Notes under the pieces: model-generated | The model's input: the letters and a program-made list of their open reading frames with translations, nothing else | Told to the model about the DNA's origin: nothing | The model's database searches: none | Source of the DNA: Occallatibacter gabretensis | GTDB lineage: Bacteria; Acidobacteriota; Terriglobia; Terriglobales; Acidobacteriaceae | Direction: 5' to 3' | NCBI RefSeq assembly: GCF_001449115.1 | Contig: NZ_LAIJ01000012.1 | Coordinates: 124,001-188,000, forward strand | Length of the DNA stretch: 64,000 bases | Translations under genes and position numbers: made by a program | Part shown: positions 9,224 to 17,489 of the stretch, piece after piece | Layout of the letters: each line of letters begins with the position of its first letter | Numbering within the stretch: the stretch's first letter is position 1

Positions 9224-11158
9224 ATGGAATCACTGCTTGACTCAATCCACTCGCCAGCCGACCTCAAACTCTTGAGCTTCGCGCAGATGGAGACCCTGGC
9301 AGAGGAGATTCGCGCCTTTCTCATCCAATCGCTGGCCAAAACCGGCGGTCATCTCGGTCCCAACCTCGGCGTCGTCGAGCTCACCCTCGCCATGCACTAC
9401 GTCTTCTCCACGCCGCAGGACAAGTTCGTCTTTGACGTCAGCCACCAGGCTTACACGCACAAGCTCCTCACCGGCCGTCGCGACCGCTTCGACACCATCC
9501 GCCAGCCCGCCGGCCTCAACGGTTTCATGCTCCGCACAGAAAGCGAGCACGATTCCTACGGCGCAGGCCACGCCGGCACCGCTCTCTCCGCCGCGCTCGG
9601 CATGGCCGCAGCCCGCGATCTCGCCGGAGGCGAGGAGTATGTCGTCGCCGTTGCCGGAGACGCGGCCTTCACCAACGGCATCTCCTTTGAAGCGCTCAAC
9701 AACATCGACGAGCAGACCAAACGCCTCATCATCGTCCTCAATGACAACGAGTGGTCCATCGATCGTAACGTCGGCGCCATCGCCCGCTACTTGCACAAGA
9801 TCGTCACCAACGAGCACTACCAGCAGCTGCACAACTCCGCCCAGCGCATCGTGAAAAAGCTCGGCGGCAAAACCGCCGTCAACGTCCTGCGCCGCGCGGA
9901 AGAAGCAGCCAAAAGCATGCTCTGGCCCTCGGTGCTCTTTGAGGAGTTCGGCGTCACGTATTACGGCCCCATCGACGGCCACAACCTCCCGCAGCTCGTC
10001 GAAACCTTCAAATTCCTCAAGAACGCACAAGGCCCCGTCCTGCTTCACATCCTCACGCAAAAAGGCCGCGGCTTCCAGCCCGCCATGGACCTCACCAAGA
10101 AATTCCACGGCCTCGGACCCTATGATCCCGAAACCGGCACAACCAAGCCCGGCGAGCTCACCTGGTCGGAGGCATTCGCCAACACCCTCGTCCAGCTGGC
10201 CAATCAGGACCCGCGCGTCGTCGCCATCACCGCCGCCATGCCCAATGGCACCGGCCTCGATCACTTCCGCCCGCACCACCCCAAGCGTTACTTCGACGTC
10301 GGCATCGCGGAAGAGCACGCGGTCATCTTCGCCGCCGGCATGGCCACGCGCGGCTTTCGCCCCGTCTGCGCCATCTACTCCACCTTCCTCCAGCGCGCCT
10401 TCGATCCCATCGTCCATGACGTCGCTTTGCAGGAGCTGCCCGTCCTCTTCTGCATGGACCGCGCCGGTCTCTCCGGAGACGACGGCCCCACGCATCACGG
10501 CCTCTTCGACATCGCCTACCTGCGCAGCATCCCCAACATGACCATCATGGCCCCCGGCAATGAAGACGAATTGGCTGACATGATGAAGACCTCGCTCAGT
10601 CTCCCCGGTCCCTCCGCCATCCGCTACCCCCGCGGAGCCGTACCCCGCACAGCCCAGTCGAGTCCAGTCCAATCAAGTACAGCTCAGTTGAGTCCAGCCG
10701 AGCGCAAGCCCGCACCCCAGCCGCTCCCCATCGGCAAAGCCCAGATCCTCTCCGACGGCTCTGATGTCGCTATTCTCGGCCTCGGCAACATGATGCCGCT
10801 CGCCGAAGATCTCGCCCAGCGCCTCAGCCGCGAAGGCTTCTCCGCAGCGCTCATCAATCCTCGCTTCGTCAAGCCCCTCGACCGCGAGATGCTGGCAAAA
10901 TTTGCCAACCGCGTCGCCGCATTCGTCACCTTTGAAGATCACGTCAAAACCGGCGGCTTCGGCTCCGCCGTCATGGAAGCCCTCGAAGAAATGGATTGCC
11001 GTGTCCCGGTAGTCCGCATCGGCTGGCCCGACCAGTTCATCGAGCACGGCAAGGTTGATGCCCTCCGCCAGAAATACGGCGTCAGCGTGGAGGAAGCCTG
11101 GACGCAGCTCGTCCCGCTCCTCGCCTCCCGCAAACGCCGCACCCTTGTGGCAAGCTGA
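9224..11158 (+). CDS. dxs: 1-deoxy-D-xylulose-5-phosphate synthase
   Basis: 644 residues. Condenses pyruvate and glyceraldehyde 3-phosphate, using thiamine diphosphate, in the first step of the MEP isoprenoid pathway, which supplies undecaprenyl carriers for the cell-wall genes in this window. Visible features: GGHLGPNLGVVELTLAMHYVF, DVSHQAYTHKLLTGR, the diphosphate-binding segment GDAAFTNGISFEALNN (usual form GDG), the transketolase pyrimidine domain GIAEEHAVIFAAGMA, and DGPTHHGLFDIAYLRSIPNM. AAGGA lies six bases before the ATG. A low-complexity Ser/Gln/Pro linker (residues about 475-500), encoded by imperfect repeats, is inserted after PRGAVPR. Activity is expected to be intact. Confidence 0.95.
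   Translation: MESLLDSIHSPADLKLLSFAQMETLAEEIRAFLIQSLAKTGGHLGPNLGVVELTLAMHYVFSTPQDKFVFDVSHQAYTHKLLTGRRDRFDTIRQPAGLNGFMLRTESEHDSYGAGHAGTALSAALGMAAARDLAGGEEYVVAVAGDAAFTNGISFEALNNIDEQTKRLIIVLNDNEWSIDRNVGAIARYLHKIVTNEHYQQLHNSAQRIVKKLGGKTAVNVLRRAEEAAKSMLWPSVLFEEFGVTYYGPIDGHNLPQLVETFKFLKNAQGPVLLHILTQKGRGFQPAMDLTKKFHGLGPYDPETGTTKPGELTWSEAFANTLVQLANQDPRVVAITAAMPNGTGLDHFRPHHPKRYFDVGIAEEHAVIFAAGMATRGFRPVCAIYSTFLQRAFDPIVHDVALQELPVLFCMDRAGLSGDDGPTHHGLFDIAYLRSIPNMTIMAPGNEDELADMMKTSLSLPGPSAIRYPRGAVPRTAQSSPVQSSTAQLSPAERKPAPQPLPIGKAQILSDGSDVAILGLGNMMPLAEDLAQRLSREGFSAALINPRFVKPLDREMLAKFANRVAAFVTFEDHVKTGGFGSAVMEALEEMDCRVPVVRIGWPDQFIEHGKVDALRQKYGVSVEEAWTQLVPLLASRKRRTLVAS
10648..10702 (+). repeat. Imperfect tandem micro-repeat inside dxs
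   Basis: CAGTCGAGTCCAGTCC and CAGTTGAGTCCAGCCG lie about 29 bases apart within the coding region. They encode the extra linker QSSPVQSSTAQLSPAE between the pyrimidine-binding and C-terminal domains. Confidence 0.6.
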
Positions 11159-11175
11159 CTCCGCCGAAAATGGTA

Positions 11176-11252
11176 TGTCATCCTGAGCGAAGTTTGGCTG
11201 CTGTGCGGCCAAACGAGTCGAAGGAACTGCGGTTGTTTTTGCTGTTGTCTTT
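11176..11252 (+). repeat. TGTCATCCTGAGCGAAG element, copy 2
   Basis: Same flanks as copy 1, with a different hairpin in the middle (TTTGGC and GCCAAA arms) before GAGTCGAAGGAACTGCGG. It lies just after dxs. Confidence 0.75.
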
Positions 11253-11309
11253 TGCCTCTTCCATCCCAACCCATCTAAAATTTCTGTGTCCAGCCGATGA
11301 TCAATTTGT

Positions 11310-13253
11310 ATGCTGAGTAGTATGCCCCCATGCGGTTTCCCCCTCCGCCGGATAGCTGCGATCGCTCTGCTTGCCTTTGCTTGCCATTGGTTGCATGCGG
11401 AGCAGGCAGGCGCAAAGTCCCCACCGGTTGCCCCCGTCGTCATTGACGGGCTGGGCAAGGGAACCTTCCCGCTCAGCGGCCCCTGGCAATTTCATCCCGG
11501 TGACGATCCCGCATGGGCCAATCCAGCCTTCGACAGCTCTGCCTGGGAACAACTCACTGCGAACCAGTCCTGGGGCGCTCAGGGCCATGTCCGTCTCACA
11601 GGTTTTGCCTGGTACCGCTGCTACATCGCCTTCACCCCGGCTCCCGGCGTGCCGCCCCGGTTCTCGCTCCTGGTGCCCAGAATCGACGATGCTTATGAAA
11701 TCTACTGGAACGGCTCACTCATCGGCCGCAACGGCAAGCTGCCGCCCCGCGCTGTCTGGTACACTTCGCAGCCGGAGCAGACCTTTGGCCTTGACCCGGT
11801 TCAGCACAGTCAGGTTCAGCACGGTCTTCTCGCCGTGCGCGTCTGGAAGGCTCCGCTGCTCTCCGACGATTCCGGCGAGAATGGCGGTTTTGAAGCGGCT
11901 CCTCTCATGGGCAGTTCTGAAGCAATTGCCACTGCCAGGGCTGCACATGAGTTTCAGTGGCTGCGTAGCCGCCAACTCCACTTTGGCGCCAATCTTCTCT
12001 GCGCCGTCATTGCTCTCCTTAGTTTTCTTCTCTGGTTGCGGGCTCCTGCCCGATGGATTCTCTTCTGGACCGCGGGCTTTGCTCTTGCTCAACCGGCAAC
12101 TGTCCTGCTCCTCAACGCACACATGGGATGGCGTTATGGTCTGGCCATGGGAGCAGACCAGCTTGTCGGCGCCGTACAGGATATATCGCTGTGGTTTCTC
12201 CTCCTCTGGCTTCTTCCTCTCCGTGAGAACCACGCCATTTGCCGCCTCACGCGCACCCTCGCCTGCGTGTACTTCGTCAACTCTGTCTTGGACGGAATCC
12301 TGGTTGTCCTCACATGGAATCCCCAGTGGACTGGATTCGCCCAGACCTCAGATGCGATATCAACTGCCATCTCGGTTGCGCTTGAAGCTTTTCCGCTGTT
12401 CCTGGTGGGCTATGCGTTTTTTCATCGCAGGCATTTTAATCCGGCCCGCTGGCTGGTAGCCATCCTCGCCTTTCTCGACGGAATGATGATCGTCTTCGTC
12501 AACGTCGTCAAACAAGGCCGCCAATTTACCGCCTGGCCTATCGCGTCCAGAATCGACTCGCCCCTTTTTTTCATTGACGACAATGGAATCAGCCTCTCCA
12601 CACTCGCCGGATCGCTGCTCCTCATCGCTATTGTCTACGCGGTCTATAACAGCATCCGCGAGGACCAGCGCCGGCAGGATGCGCTGGAACTCGAGAAGCT
12701 GGAGCTGCTGCACGAAAGCAACCGCATGCGTCATCAGGCCGAGCACGATGGTCTGACCGGCCTCTGGAATCATCGCGCCATCGTCGATCGCCTGGGCGAA
12801 GAGATCAGCCGTTCCACACGTGATAAAACACCGCTCAGCGTCATCCTCGTCGATGTCGACCATTTCAAGAAGATCAACGATACTTTCGGCCACCTCGCAG
12901 GCGATCTTGTCCTGAAGGAGATCGGCGCAATCTTCACGCACTATCTGCGTCCCTATGATTACGCGGGCCGGTACGGCGGCGAGGAGTTTCTAATCCTCCT
13001 CTCCAACTGCGGCATGGAGAACGCACTTCACCGTGCCGAACAGCTCCGTCAGGCGGTGGAGTCGGCGCGCGTCGTGGATGGCGAAACCATCCTGCAGGTA
13101 ACTGCTAGCTTCGGTGTAACCTCGGCCTTTTCGTCTCACTATGAAACGGAGACCGTAATCCGGACCATCGATGCAGCTCTCTATCAGGCCAAAAAGAGTG
13201 GACGCAATTGCATCGTTCCCATCGAAATGAATACACCGCTTCATCGAAGCTAG
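11310..13253 (+). CDS. Membrane diguanylate cyclase with periplasmic sensor domain
   Basis: 647 residues. A signal/anchor segment is followed by a periplasmic jelly-roll-like domain (about residues 45-200, with GPWQFHPGD, WYRCYIAF and YEIYWNGSLIGRNG, as in 7TMR-DISM or galactose-binding-like folds). About seven or eight membrane helices (about 225-445) and a coiled linker come next, then a GGDEF domain with HDGLTGLWNHRA, DVDHFKKINDTFGH and the active GGEEF at 556-560. RPYD at 547-550 lies exactly five residues before GGEEF and is a textbook inhibitory I-site. It should make c-di-GMP under product feedback in response to a periplasmic ligand. A second ATG at 11322, seven bases after TATGCT, may be the true start. 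Confidence 0.9.
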   Translation: MLSSMPPCGFPLRRIAAIALLAFACHWLHAEQAGAKSPPVAPVVIDGLGKGTFPLSGPWQFHPGDDPAWANPAFDSSAWEQLTANQSWGAQGHVRLTGFAWYRCYIAFTPAPGVPPRFSLLVPRIDDAYEIYWNGSLIGRNGKLPPRAVWYTSQPEQTFGLDPVQHSQVQHGLLAVRVWKAPLLSDDSGENGGFEAAPLMGSSEAIATARAAHEFQWLRSRQLHFGANLLCAVIALLSFLLWLRAPARWILFWTAGFALAQPATVLLLNAHMGWRYGLAMGADQLVGAVQDISLWFLLLWLLPLRENHAICRLTRTLACVYFVNSVLDGILVVLTWNPQWTGFAQTSDAISTAISVALEAFPLFLVGYAFFHRRHFNPARWLVAILAFLDGMMIVFVNVVKQGRQFTAWPIASRIDSPLFFIDDNGISLSTLAGSLLLIAIVYAVYNSIREDQRRQDALELEKLELLHESNRMRHQAEHDGLTGLWNHRAIVDRLGEEISRSTRDKTPLSVILVDVDHFKKINDTFGHLAGDLVLKEIGAIFTHYLRPYDYAGRYGGEEFLILLSNCGMENALHRAEQLRQAVESARVVDGETILQVTASFGVTSAFSSHYETETVIRTIDAALYQAKKSGRNCIVPIEMNTPLHRS

Positions 13254-13313
13254 TTTCCCGCTGCCAGCGGTCTGGTTTCGATCGCTGGCAGCAGGATTGT
13301 CCGTGTCTCTGTA

Positions 13314-13766
13314 CTATTCAGACGGGTCGCCCAGAACCGCGGATTGCTCTTCAAATGCGTCTTCCGTGCAGGCGCGAATCTTCTTCGCGATGCCCGTCCA
13401 TACCGGATTGATCTTCGCTCTGCCCTCCGGTTCATTCGCTGCAGCCGCTTCGTAATCCGTCCTCTTCGCCAGACCGTTCTTGTACGCCTCGAGCTCCTGG
13501 ATCAGCTTGAATGCGGCAGCAATCACCACGCCCACATCATCTCGGAGTTCGTCCGGAACCGTCTTATAAACCTCTTCCTTGTGCTCCTCGATCCACTGGA
13601 AGGCGATGGGTAATACAACGGCGCTTACCCATTCGCTGTAAGTATTCAGGGCGTCCACTCCCGCAGTCCACGACGGATGCATCTTCCAGTCGTGCTTTCC
13701 CTCACCAAACGGATGCTCCTGAGGGGGAGGTGGGCAGTAAACACAACCGATCTTGACCTGGCTCAT
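13314..13766 (-). CDS. Hypothetical cytoplasmic protein, 150 residues
   Basis: I do not recognise this protein. It starts MSQVKIGCVYCPPPPQ, with a CVYC pair near the N-terminus, has no signal peptide, and is rich in acidic and aromatic residues (NTYSEWVSAVVLPIAFQWIEEHKEEVYKTVPDELRDDVGVV). The predicted pattern is mostly alpha-helical. AGGAGA lies six bases before the ATG, so translation is likely. It stands alone between the diguanylate cyclase gene (tail to tail) and the repeat-bearing gap at 13767. Confidence 0.65.
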   Translation of the reverse strand: MSQVKIGCVYCPPPPQEHPFGEGKHDWKMHPSWTAGVDALNTYSEWVSAVVLPIAFQWIEEHKEEVYKTVPDELRDDVGVVIAAAFKLIQELEAYKNGLAKRTDYEAAAANEPEGRAKINPVWTGIAKKIRACTEDAFEEQSAVLGDPSE

Positions 13767-14116
13767 AAGTATTCTCCTCTTGGCCCGAGCGCCATCTGTG
13801 ACGACTCGATGCCATGGTTATCGAAACGGTGAACTTGCTGTTCAGACACTTCTTCCAAGCGCTGTTGAAGCGGACCCTGAATCGCGCGCATTCTTCGCCG
13901 ACGGAATGCGGCGCAATAATTTTGGTGCTGAAGATCAGCCGAATTTTAGCATTCGTGCATTAAGCCATATAGGTGAGAATATTTTTCCGCGCGTTTCCCC
14001 ATAAACAACTGTCATCCTGAGCGAAGCCGGTCACGCATCGCGTGACCGGAGAGTCGAAGGACCTGCGGTTGTTCTTGCTTTTGCTCGCTCCACTCGCCCC
14101 CAGCTGTGAGAAAAAC
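13767..14116. other. Intergenic region with one dispersed repeat
   Basis: About 350 bases between two leftward genes. It contains the TGTCATCCTGAGCGAAG element at 14010-14085; the remainder shows nothing I can assign. Confidence 0.65.
14010..14085 (+). repeat. TGTCATCCTGAGCGAAG element, copy 3
   Basis: Conserved flanks around a third hairpin, GGTCACGC-ATC-GCGTGACC. The arms are unrelated to copy 2 but perfectly complementary. The right flank AGTCGAAGGACCTGCGGTTG follows. Confidence 0.8.
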
Positions 14117-16453
14117 CTATCGGCGAAATCTTCCCCCGCCTCGACGAAAATTCTGGAATCGCCCAGACTCCCTCTGGCCTCGCTCTCTCGCCGAATTGGA
14201 TCGATCAAGCCCCTGCAAAGTGCCGCTATTGATTCCGCTGCCCGCTTTCGTAGCTCCGCTCAACGTCTTACCCGCACCATTCTGTCGCGCTGTCGAAGCA
14301 TTCGGATGGTTTGCGTCCACCTTCTGCTTTGCAGCTGAGGTGTCCACCGTGTTCCAGTTCCCGTTGCTGTACTGACTCCATCCGCCATTGGCATCGTGAC
14401 GGTATACATTTCCGTCATTGCCCGCATAAACGGAGTTGTTCGCTCCATGAACCACAGTTCCGTTGTCGCCGTGATACACCGTACCGTGTTGTCCGTTCGA
14501 AGTTCTGTATCCGGCTATGGTTCCGTTCGCCGTCGTCACATGTCCCGTCTGTATCGTGTTGTCGTTGCGCGTCGCCACTGAGCTTCCCCACTGCGCATAG
14601 GCATTGTGCCCCTGTGAAGTGGCTCCATATCCGCCCGTCCAGGGGTTATACGCCGAGGCCACCGTACGTCCGCCATACCATCCCTGCACGCTTGCAGAGC
14701 GCCCATATCTTCCAGTCGCCGGGTTGTACCAGGCTGACGACCCCGCCGCGCCGTAGGGTCCATACACTCCGCGTCCCGCCGCCCATCCCCCATTCCATGG
14801 GTTGTAGACCACGCCCGCGCCATAAGTTGCGGGCCACGGACGATAGACGGGATAGAATGCCCCCGGCCCCCAGTACACATAGGGCGGGTAATACCATCCC
14901 GAGCCATATACGATCGCCGCGCCCACTGCCGCTCCCACAATGAACATGCCAAAATAACCTGCGGTTGTGCTGCTTTCCACAGTCGTCGCCGTCGCGTTCG
15001 TTTGCGTAACATACGTTACGTTGTAGACCGGAGAGCTTGACGGTATCGAATAAATCTCCTGTGGCACGGAACTGACCGTCTTCCAGGGACCATTCGGCGC
15101 GGAGGACATAAACCACACCCCCTGGAAGCAGAGATAGTAAATATCTCCATCCTTGATCACTTTGTCCTGAGTGTTCGTTGCGTACTCCAGCTTCGTCTTC
15201 TCAATGGGGCTGAACTTTGGAGACCCATCGTAGGTCACCTTCGCCTTGGCTTCGGCCTCGGCGCGATTCACCACCACGGTCGTTGGAACCTGCGCCAGCA
15301 ACACAGCGTCAGATGCCTCCACCGTTCCCGGCACGGACGAAAGAACTCTGGCCTTTGCTGAACTTTCCGGAATCTTCGTGAAGTCCGTCGGCAGGTTAGC
15401 GCTCGCATAGGTCCACGGGCCCTGCATGGAAGACGAGCTGAACCACCGGCCCGACAACAAAATGTAGAACTGTTTGGAAGCATCGTTGAGGAAGATGTCG
15501 TTGTCCGTATTGCTCACATACAGCAAACGTGTTCCCGCCACTCGCGTGTAAACCGGCGCGCCTCGCAGTAGCAGTAACTCCGCCGGTTGCTGGCTGTAGA
15601 ACACATGCGGCGCTGCAACTGCCGTGGCTGGCGCAGGGACATACCGCTTCACATCGTCAAAATTTTGCCCCGCCGGAAGTTTGGCCATATCCTTCGGTAG
15701 CGTCTTGGTTGCTGTCCACGGACCGGCAGGATTTTTAGAGGTCAGCCACTGGTTTTCGGCCAGAAGGAAGTAGTCGCCCTTCGACTTCTCAAAGAAGAGA
15801 TCCCAGTTCGTGTTCACCACAAACTGCAGGTCTGTTTTCTCAATCGGGCTTAGCACTGGCGTGCCTTGGACCAACAGCAGAATGGCGGGAGATACGCTAT
15901 AGAAAATCTGTGGAGGATCGTTCTTGAGAGTGGGCGCGCTGACCTGCTCTTTGCCTTTGTCCACGTCAGCTATAAGACGGTCCAGCGAGATCGGCTCTCC
16001 ATCGGCAGGCGCGGTTGCTCGAAAGTCCTTCTCCAGCTGTGCCTGTCCTTCAGAAGAGACGGATGAGAAACGCACACTGGTGTACTTCAGATCATGCAGA
16101 TAAACCGTGCGGCTTGACTGATCCACGGTCGTTCCTGCCTCTACAGACACCACGCCAAGCACCTGACTTTTTCCGGAAGGCGTCAACGAAAATGCCATAC
16201 GCGCCTTGACGAGTCGATAGTTGTCCCAGCTATCGACCTGGGGCTGGTAATAGACCAGATTGATGCCGTTTTTTACAATCCGACGGGGCCATCCTGCATC
16301 GACCGTCGCGTCCGGCGCAGGTGCAGGTTTAGTCGCAGGTGCAGAGGCGGCCGCTGCCTGAGGAGCCGTCTGCCCCATCGCCACCGTCGGAGAAGCGACG
16401 AGAGACATCATGGAGAAACATGCAACCATCCTTTGAAACAAGCCGAGAAACAT
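14117..16453 (-). CDS. Large modular secreted protein with three WF/GPW repeats and a Gly/Tyr tail
   Basis: 778 residues from the ATG at 16453, chosen because GGAGG sits six bases upstream; the frame is open further but without a better site. The signal peptide ends at VAMGQ. After an Ala/Pro linker and a domain of about 180 residues come three homologous units of about 80-90 residues (about 215-475). Each carries an SPIEKT-like start, an NT-D strand, a YFLL/YILL/YYLC strand, W-(L/F)-S/M-S and a GPW turn. A glycine/alanine hydrophobic segment (FGMFIVGAAVGAAIVYG) precedes a Tyr/Trp/Gly-rich region with repeated YNPWNGG-type units. The C-terminal region carries G-x-V-Y-x-G-x-(D/N)-G beta repeats. 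Probably surface-exposed or matrix; function unknown. Confidence 0.8.
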   Translation of the reverse strand: MFLGLFQRMVACFSMMSLVASPTVAMGQTAPQAAAASAPATKPAPAPDATVDAGWPRRIVKNGINLVYYQPQVDSWDNYRLVKARMAFSLTPSGKSQVLGVVSVEAGTTVDQSSRTVYLHDLKYTSVRFSSVSSEGQAQLEKDFRATAPADGEPISLDRLIADVDKGKEQVSAPTLKNDPPQIFYSVSPAILLLVQGTPVLSPIEKTDLQFVVNTNWDLFFEKSKGDYFLLAENQWLTSKNPAGPWTATKTLPKDMAKLPAGQNFDDVKRYVPAPATAVAAPHVFYSQQPAELLLLRGAPVYTRVAGTRLLYVSNTDNDIFLNDASKQFYILLSGRWFSSSSMQGPWTYASANLPTDFTKIPESSAKARVLSSVPGTVEASDAVLLAQVPTTVVVNRAEAEAKAKVTYDGSPKFSPIEKTKLEYATNTQDKVIKDGDIYYLCFQGVWFMSSAPNGPWKTVSSVPQEIYSIPSSSPVYNVTYVTQTNATATTVESSTTAGYFGMFIVGAAVGAAIVYGSGWYYPPYVYWGPGAFYPVYRPWPATYGAGVVYNPWNGGWAAGRGVYGPYGAAGSSAWYNPATGRYGRSASVQGWYGGRTVASAYNPWTGGYGATSQGHNAYAQWGSSVATRNDNTIQTGHVTTANGTIAGYRTSNGQHGTVYHGDNGTVVHGANNSVYAGNDGNVYRHDANGGWSQYSNGNWNTVDTSAAKQKVDANHPNASTARQNGAGKTLSGATKAGSGINSGTLQGLDRSNSARERGQRESGRFQNFRRGGGRFRR

Positions 16454-16706
16454 TTTCCACCTCCATCCTTGCTTTTTCGCCTGTACAACACTTCCTGTTG
16501 CAAAGCATTGAAACAGTCCATCTACAGGCACAAACTGAGATCACTTTTTAGGCAAATTTGCTCGTGTCGGAACATGGCGACGTTCAGCCATGTCAGACCG
16601 ATTTCCAAATGAATGTCGCAGCGCACAGCGCTATTCGAAACTGTCAGAAATGCCAGCCGGGATAGCACTCCCATCCCCTCCCACAAACGACCGTCATCCA
16701 ACATTC

Positions 16707-16746
16707 GGGTGCCCCAGGTCTCGATTGTGAGACCTGGGATACCACA
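16707..16746 (+). repeat. GGTCTC hairpin element, copy 2
   Basis: GGGTGCCCCAGGTCTC followed by GATTGT and GAGACCTGGGATACCACAA. The hairpin arms CCCAGGTCTC (16713-16722) and GAGACCTGGG (16729-16738) are perfect. Confidence 0.8.
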
Positions 16747-16770
16747 AACGCCGCCCCGTCATCCAACCGG

Positions 16771-16835
16771 AGGGAGCCGGGGCCTTCAGGCCCCGGAGCC
16801 GCTCAACCGCAGAAAAGGGGCCTTCAGGCCCGGCC
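16771..16835. repeat. Twin hairpin repeat, copy 3 (TTCA core)
   Basis: CCGGGGCCTTCAGGCCCCGG at 16777-16796 and GGGGCCTTCAGGCCCGG at 16817-16833. The spacing matches the GCTTTAGC twins, and the spacer has the same gAAAAg character, but the core is TTCA and the arms are GGGGCC. Confidence 0.7.
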
Positions 16836-16883
16836 GGGCATTTGTCTTTGCCGTTGCATTTCGTTCATTCCACCCCAACATTT

Positions 16884-16922
16884 GGGTGCCCCAGGTCTCG
16901 ATTTTGAGACCTGGGATAGCAC
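16884..16922 (+). repeat. GGTCTC hairpin element, copy 3
   Basis: GGGTGCCCCAGGTCTC, GATTTT loop, GAGACCTGGGATA. Arms at 16890-16899 and 16906-16915 are perfect. Confidence 0.8.
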
Positions 16923-17146
16923 TCCCATCCCTTTCCCACAAACGACCGTCACATCCTGACCGTAGCCGTTTTTCAGGCGGAGTGAAGGACCCGCTTTTGC
17001 CTTTCAGTCCTTCAGTCCCTCAGTTCCCATAGTCCTTGTCCCCCACCCATTACCAAAGTCCACTGTCCTTTCGTACCTCTCACCCACTCCAGAAACTTTG
17101 CATGCAATTAACCCCATTTGTGCTTTACTCATAATCAGCAGAGAAA

Positions 17147-17177
17147 GAAGGCCCGATTCCTACGGAATCGGGCCTTC
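17147..17177. terminator. Orphan terminator-like hairpin
   Basis: Fourteen-base perfect arms GAAGGCCCGATTCC and GGAATCGGGCCTTC around TAC. T-rich sequence follows on the plus strand and an A/G tract precedes it. No coding region ends immediately upstream on either strand, so it may terminate an unannotated small RNA. Confidence 0.6.
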
Positions 17178-17350
17178 TACTTTCACGAATCACGTACCAC
17201 GGCGGCGCTGAAAACTCGCGCAAAAGATGTATTTTCACCACGTTTTGGCCCACTTTTCGCACCCTGTTTTCCGCCGAAAACAATCTCTATCTATTTGAAA
17301 ATAAGTATCTTACTTGAATTAGAGAAACGGAAAATGCAAAATTTTACCCC

Positions 17351-17424
17351 GTACAGAATCTGTACATTTGTAATTCTGTACTCCCCGGTGGATGCTAAAC
17401 CTCATAAAATCAATAAGATATAAT
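17351..17424 (+). promoter_or_regulatory. Inverted repeat and TATAAT box before the glycosyltransferase gene
   Basis: TACAGAAT (17352-17359) and ATTCTGTA (17373-17380) form an 8-base inverted repeat; GTACAGAATCTGTAC is a tighter near-palindrome within it. TATAAT at 17419-17424 could be the -10 of the gene starting at 17490. No convincing -35. Confidence 0.35.
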
Positions 17425-17489
17425 TTTCTGATGTGGGTTCTTCCCACAGATTCTGTGAGCGTCTGTCCTGCTCCTGTATTCTCCAGATC

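Larger units (their letters stand above)
16454..17489. other. Long intergenic region, repeats and orphan terminator, no clear gene
   Basis: About 1,040 bases between divergent genes. The left part holds two GGTCTC hairpin elements and one twin-hairpin element; the middle holds a strong orphan terminator-like hairpin at 17147-17177; the right 200 bases are clearly AT-rich compared with the surroundings. An open frame at 17118-17423 crosses the hairpin and has no ribosome site, so I do not call it. Confidence 0.75.

Noticed and set aside
9242-10672. 476-codon open frame on the minus strand inside dxs
   Set aside because: Antisense to a clear dxs; low-complexity Gly/Asp/Val translation and no start signal.
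17118-17423. 101-codon frame in the 1-kb gap
   Set aside because: It spans the orphan terminator hairpin and an AT-rich non-coding stretch, and has no ribosome site or recognisable motif.
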